From an uncultured archaeon A07HN63 (GTDB taxonomy: Archaea > Halobacteriota > Halobacteria > Halobacteriales > Haloferacaceae): a DNA stretch of 6,180 nt. The notes below the pieces were generated by a model, which was not told where the DNA came from, ran no database searches, and saw nothing but the letters and a program-made list of their open reading frames with translations. The stretch covers positions 214,350-220,529 of the forward strand of contig KI543219.1 of NCBI GenBank assembly GCA_000496215.1. The letters are read 5' to 3'. Made by a program: the position numbers and the translations under genes. Of this stretch, positions 1-4,937 are shown piece after piece; within the stretch, counting starts at the first letter, position 1, and each line of letters begins with the position of its first letter.

Positions 1-9
1 CGATAGCGT

Positions 10-62
10 TCGTCAAATGAGGATATTTTGTGTCGTAGAAAACGCAGTACAATCGTCAAATG
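10..62. repeat. 10-bp direct repeat upstream of tfb
   Basis: The decamer TCGTCAAATG occurs exactly at 10-19 and again at 53-62, in the same orientation, 43 bp apart (about four helical turns). Both copies lie in the AT-rich region upstream of the tfb promoter. Paired copies at near-integral helical spacing suit a regulator binding on one face of the DNA, but that role is inference. The repeat could also serve an upstream gene outside the window. Confidence 0.45.
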
Positions 63-83
63 TTTTGTTTGCTAAACCAAAAC
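62..83. repeat. Near-palindrome upstream of tfb, possible operator
   Basis: GTTTTG at 62-67 and CAAAAC at 78-83 are perfect inverted copies. The inner bases TTT (68-70) and AAA (74-76) extend the symmetry with one mismatched pair. The result is a 22-bp imperfect palindrome just downstream of the second TCGTCAAATG copy. It is AT-rich and would fold weakly as RNA, so a protein-binding site on DNA is more likely than a terminator. It lies about 45 bp before the proposed tfb TATA box. Function is inferred only. Confidence 0.35.
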
Positions 84-126
84 TTTTATTTGGCTCGGGG
101 ACAAAGTAATAGTTGAGAGCGACCCA

Positions 127-136
127 CATTATACAT
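127..136 (+). promoter_or_regulatory. Candidate TATA box of the tfb gene
   Basis: An AT-rich element CATTATACAT lies about 40 bases before the tfb ATG at 172. Archaeal transcription starts about 25 bases downstream of the TATA box, which would place the start near 155-160 and give a leader of roughly 12-17 bases. No Shine-Dalgarno sequence precedes the ATG. A second AT-rich stretch at 82-91 (ACTTTTATTT) is an alternative or additional promoter element. Confidence 0.45.
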
Positions 137-171
137 TTCTCTCTCCGGGATGGGCGCCTCCCACCAAATCA

Positions 172-1164
172 ATGAGCAACAGCACACCACAGCACCCCAC
201 CACGATCAATCGGACCGAGCAGACAACTGACAGCCAGACCACCGAGGAGCAGCAACGTGACGAGGCAACGCGCTGTCCGGAGTGTAGCGGCCAGCTCGTG
301 ACCGACAACGAGCACGGCGAGACCGTCTGTGCCGACTGTGGGCTGGTCGTCGAGACCGACAACGTCGATCACGGCCCAGAGTGGCGCGCCTTCGACAGCA
401 ACGAGCGCGACCAGAAGTCCCGCGTTGGCGCACCGACGACGAACATGATGCACGACAAGGGCCTGTCGACCAATATCGGCTGGCAGGACAAGGACGCCTA
501 CGGCAAGTCGCTGTCCTCGAACCAGCGCCAGAAGATGCAGCGGCTGCGGACGTGGAACGAGCGATTCCGCACCCGGGATAGCAAGGAGCGCAACCTCAAG
601 CAGGCGCTCGGCGAGATCGACCGAATGGCAAGCGCGCTCGGCCTTCCCGACGCCGTCCGCGAAACTGCCTCCGTCATCTACCGGCGGGCACTCGACGAGG
701 ACCTCCTGCCGGGGCGCTCCATCGAGGGCGTCTCGACGGCTGCGCTGTATGCGGCGGCACGACAGCTGAACAACCCACGGAGCCTCGACGAGTTCGCGGG
801 CGTCTCTCGCGTCGAGAAGATGGAGATGACGCGGACCTACCGCTACATCGTCCGGGAACTCGGCCTCGAAGTCGAGCCGGCCGACCCAGAGCAGTACGTT
901 CCCCGGTTCGTCTCGCGACTCGATCTCGACGGCGAGGTCGAACGCGAGGCACGACGGCTCCTCCGAAACGCGAAGGACGCCGCGATCACCAGCGGGAAAT
1001 CACCGGTCGGGCTGGCTGCCGCGGCAGTGTACGCGGCCGCCCTGCTGACCAACCAGAAGGTCACGCAGAATCAGGTCGGCGAGGTCGCCGACATCTCCGA
1101 GGTCACGATCCGCAACCGATACAAGGAGCTGCTGGAACTCGAACACGAGGACCTCGTCAACTGA
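172..1164 (+). CDS. tfb: Transcription initiation factor IIB (TFB)
   Basis: This is the archaeal general transcription factor that binds the TBP-TATA complex, reads the BRE and recruits RNA polymerase. The 330-residue protein is complete. It has a polar Ser/Thr/Gln-rich N-terminal tail (1-34) and an N-terminal zinc ribbon with Cys35, Cys38, Cys53 and Cys56 (CPEC and CADCG). The conserved B-reader/linker follows at about 70-125 (EWRAFDSNERDQKSRVGAPT). Two cyclin-like repeats lie at about 140-230 and 238-328. The second ends in a helix-turn-helix with the family signature EVTIRNRY, which contacts the BRE. The ATG at 172 is chosen because it follows a TATA-like box at suitable distance and gives normal family length. 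Haloarchaea usually carry several TFB paralogues with different regulons; which one this is cannot be told here. No truncation or missing zinc ligand is seen. Confidence 0.97.
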   Translation: MSNSTPQHPTTINRTEQTTDSQTTEEQQRDEATRCPECSGQLVTDNEHGETVCADCGLVVETDNVDHGPEWRAFDSNERDQKSRVGAPTTNMMHDKGLSTNIGWQDKDAYGKSLSSNQRQKMQRLRTWNERFRTRDSKERNLKQALGEIDRMASALGLPDAVRETASVIYRRALDEDLLPGRSIEGVSTAALYAAARQLNNPRSLDEFAGVSRVEKMEMTRTYRYIVRELGLEVEPADPEQYVPRFVSRLDLDGEVEREARRLLRNAKDAAITSGKSPVGLAAAAVYAAALLTNQKVTQNQVGEVADISEVTIRNRYKELLELEHEDLVN

Positions 1165-1259
1165 TCGGGGTGGCTGCTGTGGCACCGCTGTATTTCGCCT
1201 GATAAATTGTGACTATTGTCGGGTATAGAGAACGAACTATGGTAACTTGTCTCAGGACA

Positions 1260-1270
1260 CTACTATAACC
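1260..1270 (+). promoter_or_regulatory. TATA box of the UPF0058 gene
   Basis: The element CTACTATAACC is centred about 31 bases before the ATG at 1296. That is the spacing expected for a haloarchaeal promoter giving a leaderless or nearly leaderless transcript. It indicates the small gene is transcribed on its own rather than only by read-through from tfb, which ends at 1164. Confidence 0.5.
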
Positions 1271-1295
1271 CTCCAGTCGCTACGACAGAGTGCTC

Positions 1296-1541
1296 ATGAA
1301 AAAGCAGGAGCTCATTCACCTACACGGCCTGCTTGCCGAGGTACGTACCCAGTGTGAGATGTGGGAAGGCGACTTCGATCTCACCGAGTACGAATCGCTC
1401 GGCATCAAGCCGACGTCGATCCACAAGTCCAAGACCGATCACAAAGAAGCTGTTTTCGAACTGGCCGACGGTATCACGTCCTCGATGGCCGAGGCCACCG
1501 AAGCCGACGCGTCCGAGCCGCTGGCGCCGAGCGCAGACTAA
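1296..1541 (+). CDS. UPF0058 family small protein
   Basis: This 81-residue soluble, acidic protein begins MKKQELIHLHGLLAEV, the characteristic opening of the UPF0058 family of short euryarchaeal proteins, which is well conserved in haloarchaea. The biochemical function of the family is unknown. The first 60 residues are the conserved, probably helical part (including a KPTSIHKSKTDHKEAVF stretch). The last 20 residues are an acidic, Ala-rich variable tail. There is no signal peptide or membrane segment. The ATG at 1296 is preferred over an in-frame GTG at 1290 because the family starts with MKKQEL and a TATA box lies about 30 bases upstream. It stands alone between tfb and an Lrp-type regulator, and context gives no functional clue. 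Confidence 0.88.
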   Translation: MKKQELIHLHGLLAEVRTQCEMWEGDFDLTEYESLGIKPTSIHKSKTDHKEAVFELADGITSSMAEATEADASEPLAPSAD

Positions 1542-1559
1542 CACAGTTTGTCGCTGTGT
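1541..1559 (+). terminator. Possible hairpin at the end of the UPF0058 gene
   Basis: ACACAG (1541-1546) and CTGTGT (1554-1559) form a perfect 6-bp stem with a 7-base loop, starting at the last base of the TAA stop. A short TTG-CTCTC tract follows, with no strong U-run. A second pairing, GTCGCT (1550-1555) with AGCGAC (1578-1583), overlaps and would compete with it. This could help end transcription, but archaeal termination relies mainly on U-tracts, so support is weak. Confidence 0.22.
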
Positions 1560-1666
1560 GTTGCTCTCAAACTCGTAAGCGACTGCTCTGTCGTCGCCTG
1601 TCAGGCTAAATCGGTTCACTCCACTGCCGGGCGAACTTCTTTGTCACTATTGCTCCAAACACCACC

Positions 1667-2131
1667 ATGAGCGAGGAGTCCATCGACGACATCGACCGCG
1701 CGATCCTCCACGCCCTTCAGGAGGACGCCCGGACCCTCTCGTCGGCCGACATCGCCGAGCGAACCGGAACCTCGGATAGCACGGTTCGCAAGCGCATCCA
1801 GCACCTCGAATCGGAGGGGATCATCAAGGGGTACAGCGCCGAGGTGGACTACCAGCAGTCAGGATACCCCCTGCGGATGTTGCTCTACTGTACCGCCTCG
1901 ATCCCCGAGCGCGGCGACCTCGTCGATGACATCCTCGCTATCGACGGGGTCGTCTCGGTGCAGGAACTCGTCACCGGCGAACAGAACCTGCTCGTGACCG
2001 CCGTTGGCGAGAACGACGGCGATATCACACCGGTCGCACAGAAACTCCTCGATATGGGGTTGACCGTCGCCGACGAGGTGCTGGTCCGTAGCCACGAGAC
2101 GACGCCGTTCGGCGAGTTCAACGGCGAGTAA
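1667..2131 (+). CDS. Lrp/AsnC family transcriptional regulator
   Basis: This 154-residue DNA-binding protein has the standard Lrp/AsnC layout. The N-terminal helix-turn-helix (about 8-55) opens with the family-typical IDDIDRAILHALQEDAR, and the recognition region is around SDSTVRKRIQHLESEGII. A C-terminal ligand-sensing/oligomerisation RAM-like domain (about 68-143) includes VVSVQELVTGEQNLLVTAVG, corresponding to the usual glycine-containing ligand-binding turn. Such proteins form dimers or octamers and often sense amino acids or related metabolites; the ligand here is unknown. The ATG at 1667 gives full family length. Only weak AT-rich sequence (about 1636-1650) is available as a promoter. 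It converges on the amidohydrolase gene with a 26-bp gap. Targets are unknown; autoregulation is common in the family. Control of the amidohydrolase or the dab operon nearby is conceivable but unproven. Confidence 0.92.
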   Translation: MSEESIDDIDRAILHALQEDARTLSSADIAERTGTSDSTVRKRIQHLESEGIIKGYSAEVDYQQSGYPLRMLLYCTASIPERGDLVDDILAIDGVVSVQELVTGEQNLLVTAVGENDGDITPVAQKLLDMGLTVADEVLVRSHETTPFGEFNGE

Positions 2132-2157
2132 CGGCCCTACGGCACGGGAATAGCGCT

Positions 2158-3174
2158 TCAGAGCACGACGTCTGACACGTCGAGCCCGGTCGCCCGGCGG
2201 ACGACCGCCGAGACAGGATCGACCGTGCCGGCCAGATTGTTCGAGTCGCCGTCGAGCACCAGCAATGCCGCCCGGCGACCGGGCTCGATCACGCCGCAGT
2301 CGAGATCGGCGATCTCCGCACCCGCTGTTGTCGCCATCCGCAGCACCTCGCGGTCGCTCACGTCAAAGTTCGTCGCCGTGTAGGCCATCTCGCGAAACAT
2401 CGACGGCCCGTTGAGCATGACGTTGTCCGTCCCGAGCGCGACAGTGGTGTTGGCCAGCAGATCGCTGAGGGGTGGCCGACCCACCTCAAGAATGGCGTTC
2501 GTGCGCGGACAGGCCACGACAGGGACCCCCTGATCGGCGACGCGATCGAGGTGCTCCTCGGCCGCGTGCACCATATGCACCAGCAGATCGGGCTCCAGAT
2601 CGAGCGCGGGGTGGATGTCGGTCGCGTCGGGTTCGCCGGCGTGGATGGCGAAGGGTTTGTTCGCCTCGCGAGCGGCCGCGCGCTGGTCCGCAAAGTCGTC
2701 GTCGTTCGCGCCGCTGGCGCCGTAGCCGTCGGCGATCTCCAGCACCGAAGGGGGCCCGCTGCCGAAAACGAACGCGTCGGTCGCCGTTTCGGCGGCCGCC
2801 TCGCGGAGCGCTTCGGCCCCGGCTTCGCCGGATTCCCGGAAGTCGAGGTGTGCGGCCGTTCCGGTCTGCTGCATGAACCGGAGGGTGCGCCGAATCGCGG
2901 TGACGAGTTCCGCCCGGCTCGCCGCGGCGAGTCGCCGGTGTTTCTCGCTGTCCGGTGGCGCGACCGCGTTCTCCAGCGAGAGCCCGACGGCGGCGTCTTT
3001 CGCCACCGAATCGCCGATGTGGGTGTGGGCGTTGACAAACGCCGGTAGCACGATGTCGGTCGACTCGGTGGCCGTCTCCTCGACGGCCTCGATCCGGCCC
3101 TCATCGACCATGACCCGCCCGCGGATCGGCTCGAAGGACCGCCCGGCGAGAATCGTGCCCTCGTACGTCTCCAT
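2158..3174 (-). CDS. Amidohydrolase superfamily metal-dependent hydrolase (deaminase-like)
   Basis: This is a cytosolic metal-dependent hydrolase of 338 residues (ATG at 3172-3174). A small N-terminal beta-sandwich segment (about 1-45, with RGRVMVDEGRIEAVEE) leads into the barrel. The metal-site motifs are in order: His50 and His52 in NAHTHIGD, His178 in HAGE, His200/His203 in LVHMVHA, and Asp250 in ALGTDN. HxH plus HAGE plus GTDN points to the branch holding cytosine, guanine and S-adenosylhomocysteine/5'-deoxyadenosine deaminases and the TrzA/AtzA hydrolases, so a nucleobase or nucleoside deaminase is plausible. The substrate is not identifiable. At 338 residues it is shorter than many TrzA-type members (about 420-450). 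An in-frame GTG at 3243 would add 23 residues of non-family-like sequence, so the internal ATG is preferred. It is transcribed towards the lrp-type gene and away from the dab operon. Confidence 0.85.
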   Translation of the reverse strand: METYEGTILAGRSFEPIRGRVMVDEGRIEAVEETATESTDIVLPAFVNAHTHIGDSVAKDAAVGLSLENAVAPPDSEKHRRLAAASRAELVTAIRRTLRFMQQTGTAAHLDFRESGEAGAEALREAAAETATDAFVFGSGPPSVLEIADGYGASGANDDDFADQRAAAREANKPFAIHAGEPDATDIHPALDLEPDLLVHMVHAAEEHLDRVADQGVPVVACPRTNAILEVGRPPLSDLLANTTVALGTDNVMLNGPSMFREMAYTATNFDVSDREVLRMATTAGAEIADLDCGVIEPGRRAALLVLDGDSNNLAGTVDPVSAVVRRATGLDVSDVVL

Positions 3175-3199
3175 ACCGGTCGGCACCACGCGTGCGCCG

Positions 3200-3209
3200 T
3201 TAGGTGTTT
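3200..3209 (-). promoter_or_regulatory. Weak candidate promoter element for the amidohydrolase
   Basis: On the minus strand, AAACACCTAA is centred about 30 bases before the preferred ATG (3174), the spacing of a leaderless haloarchaeal promoter. It is a poor TATA match, and the surroundings are GC-rich. Alternatively the gene is transcribed from the AT-rich core at 3280-3350, giving a leader of over 100 bases. Confidence 0.22.
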
Positions 3210-3308
3210 CCACTCGGTCCGACTCCCCCCGTTCTGGCCTCACGCGTTCCGACAGCCGGACACCCGCCGATTGACTGCGTCCTCAAATATCCTTTAGGAA
3301 CCATAATG

Positions 3309-3349
3309 TTCTATAATACTATTTCTAAGAACAGACTGGTATTATAGAA
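3309..3349. repeat. Perfect 11-bp inverted repeat overlapping TATA-like elements
   Basis: TTCTATAATAC (3309-3319) and GTATTATAGAA (3339-3349) are exact reverse complements separated by 19 bases; the arm starts are 30 bp apart, close to three helical turns. Each arm contains a TATA-like core (CTATAATA on plus, TATTATA), so a protein bound here would cover the likely dabB promoter. Inside the spacer, TTCTAAGAA (3323-3331) is itself a small palindrome centred on 3327, close to the centre of the larger repeat (3329). The arms are AT-rich, which favours DNA recognition over RNA folding. Confidence 0.65.
3341..3346 (+). promoter_or_regulatory. Candidate TATA box of the dabBA operon
   Basis: ATTATA at 3341-3346 would direct transcription from about 3368-3372, giving a leader of about 75 bases before the dabB ATG at 3444. 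An alternative TATA at 3312-3318 (TATAATA) would start transcription near 3340. Both lie within arms of the 11-bp inverted repeat. Which one is used cannot be decided from sequence alone. Confidence 0.4.
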
Positions 3350-3387
3350 GGATTTAATGCACAGTTTGTTCTACATTGGGTCAGACA

Positions 3388-3430
3388 CGACCGGGTTGGC
3401 CAAACGGGCCTCGCGCGTCCAACCCGGTCG
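3388..3430 (+). repeat. Perfect 12-bp inverted repeat in the dabB leader
   Basis: CGACCGGGTTGG (3388-3399) and CCAACCCGGTCG (3419-3430) are exact reverse complements with a 19-base spacer; arm starts are 31 bp apart, about three turns of DNA. It ends 13 bases before the dabB ATG and lies downstream of both TATA candidates, so it should be in the mRNA. As RNA it would form a stable GC-rich 12-bp stem next to the start codon. As DNA it suits a dimeric regulator or roadblock. No U-tract follows, so it does not look like a terminator. Confidence 0.7.
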
Positions 3431-3443
3431 GACGAACCAATAC

Positions 3444-4937
3444 ATGACAGACGGAACCCAGCGCAGATCGGTCGGATCGTTACCCGAAATACAGCCAGCG
3501 TCCTCATCCGTCCCGGTTGCCCTCACCCGGCTCGTGTGGGCGATGTGGCTCGGCTCGCTCGCCGTCGTCGCCGGCTTCGTCCGGACTGACCCGCAGTGGG
3601 CGGTCGACGGACTGGTCGCCGTCGACGGGCTGACGGTCGTCATGTGGACGGTCGTCACCTTCTTCAGCGGGATCGTCCACAGCTACGCGCGCCGGTATCT
3701 GGCCGGTAATCCAGCCCAGACGAGGTTCTTCACGCGCGTGTTCGCGTTCACGCTGGCGGTGATGGTCGTCGTCGCCGCCGACCATATCGCGCTGTTCGCG
3801 GCGGCGTGGCTGGCGATGGGGCTGCTCATGGCCGAGTTGATCGGCCACGTCGACGGCTGGCCGCAGGCGCAGGCGGCCGCCCGCACCGCCCGCCGGTACT
3901 TCGTGGGAAGCTCCGTACTAGTCGCCGCCAGCCTCGCGGTGCTGTGGTCGGCCACGGGCGCGACGACAATTACCGGAACGCTCGACGCCGTCGGTGGCAT
4001 CCCGAACACGACCGCCGTCATCGCCGCGGGCGGGCTCGTCGTCGCGGCGATGATCCAGTCGGCACTGATCCCGTTCCACACGTGGATTCTCTCGTCGATG
4101 ACCGCGCCGACGCCCGCCTCGGCGCTGATGCACGCCGGCTTCGTCAACGCCGGCGGCGTCCTGCTGGCGCGGTTCGCGCCGGTCGTCACGGTCGAGCCGA
4201 CGGTCATGCTCGCTATCGTCGGCGTGGGCGCGGCCAGCGCGCTCGGCGGGAAGCTCCTGAAATCGGTCCAGGCGGATATCAAGGGCCAGCTCGGCTGCTC
4301 GACGGTTGGCCAGATGGGTTTCATGATCATGCAGGCCGGGCTCGGCTTCTTCGGCGCGGCGATCACCCACCTCATCCTGCACGGCTTCTACAAGGCCTAC
4401 CAGTTCCTCTCCTCGGGCGGCGAGGTCGAACACACCAGCCCGTCGACGACGAGCCACCACACGGTCGGCTACAACGGCCCTGTCAACCTCGCCGTCACCG
4501 TCGCCACCGGGCTCGTCGGCGGTGTGCTCTTCGCGGTCCTGACGGGGAAGGGGACGATCATCAACGGCGGACTGCTCCTCACGTTCTTCGTCACCTTCGC
4601 CACGCTGCACGCCGCTCGCAGCACGGTCCAGCACACGAACCTGTCGGCGACGCTTCGCTACGGGGCCGTCCCGCTGGTCTTCTTCCCCGCAATCATCGTC
4701 TACGCCGTCGTCTACGAGGCCATCTCGTTCATGCTCGCTGATCTCCCGGTGGTCACGGCGTCGACGGAGCTGACACTGCTGCACGGCGTCATCGCCGTCG
4801 TCTTCGTCGGCACCTACCTCGCCATCGAGACCGGGGTTCACGAGGGCAGCGGCCGCCTCTACGTCGCACTGCTGAACCTGACACAGCCCGTTTCGGACTC
4901 GCTGCTGACGACAACGGAGGACTACAATGAGTACTGA
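3444..4937 (+). CDS. dabB: DabB, NuoL-like membrane subunit of the DAB inorganic carbon transporter
   Basis: This integral membrane protein of the proton-conducting NADH dehydrogenase/Mrp antiporter family (NuoL/ND5-like) pairs with DabA to take up inorganic carbon. It is thought to conduct cations that energise DabA. The 497-residue protein is almost wholly hydrophobic helices from about residue 28 on. It carries the family core at about 204-240 (IPFHTWILSSM, then APTPASALMHAGFVNAGG). Next comes the KLLKSVQADIKGQLGCSTVG segment (271-290), matching the conserved Lys-bearing DIK-STVGQMG region. An HGFYKAYQFL helix follows at 313-322. The ATG at 3444 is chosen because an in-frame ATG at 3357 lies at or upstream of the likely transcription start and would add 29 non-membrane residues spanning the 12-bp inverted repeat. 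Its 3' end overlaps dabA by 11 bases. The dabA-type neighbour distinguishes it from Nuo or Mrp subunits. Confidence 0.9.
   Translation: MTDGTQRRSVGSLPEIQPASSSVPVALTRLVWAMWLGSLAVVAGFVRTDPQWAVDGLVAVDGLTVVMWTVVTFFSGIVHSYARRYLAGNPAQTRFFTRVFAFTLAVMVVVAADHIALFAAAWLAMGLLMAELIGHVDGWPQAQAAARTARRYFVGSSVLVAASLAVLWSATGATTITGTLDAVGGIPNTTAVIAAGGLVVAAMIQSALIPFHTWILSSMTAPTPASALMHAGFVNAGGVLLARFAPVVTVEPTVMLAIVGVGAASALGGKLLKSVQADIKGQLGCSTVGQMGFMIMQAGLGFFGAAITHLILHGFYKAYQFLSSGGEVEHTSPSTTSHHTVGYNGPVNLAVTVATGLVGGVLFAVLTGKGTIINGGLLLTFFVTFATLHAARSTVQHTNLSATLRYGAVPLVFFPAIIVYAVVYEAISFMLADLPVVTASTELTLLHGVIAVVFVGTYLAIETGVHEGSGRLYVALLNLTQPVSDSLLTTTEDYNEY
4916..4920 (+). promoter_or_regulatory. Shine-Dalgarno sequence for dabA inside dabB
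   Basis: GGAGG lies 6 bases before the dabA ATG at 4927, within the last codons of dabB. It complements the anti-Shine-Dalgarno at the 3' end of archaeal 16S rRNA. It supports both the chosen dabA start and internal initiation or translational coupling on a shared dabB-dabA mRNA, in contrast to the upstream genes, which lack such sites. Confidence 0.75.

Noticed and set aside
2472..3048. Plus-strand open frames opposite the amidohydrolase
   Set aside because: Arg/Gly-rich shadows with no domain, promoter or ribosome binding site; the minus strand carries the metal-site motifs.
3175..3243. GTG-initiated extension of the amidohydrolase
   Set aside because: The 23 added residues resemble no part of the family, while METYEGTIL at the ATG fits the usual start of the N-terminal beta segment and has a promoter-like spacing upstream.
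3357..3443. In-frame N-terminal extension of dabB from an ATG at 3357, preceded by AAGGA
   Set aside because: It would lie at or upstream of the transcription start predicted from the nearest TATA box. It spans the perfect 12-bp inverted repeat, has weaker third-position G/C bias, and encodes a segment with no family-like features. A start at 3357 from the upstream TATA (3312-3318) is not fully excluded.
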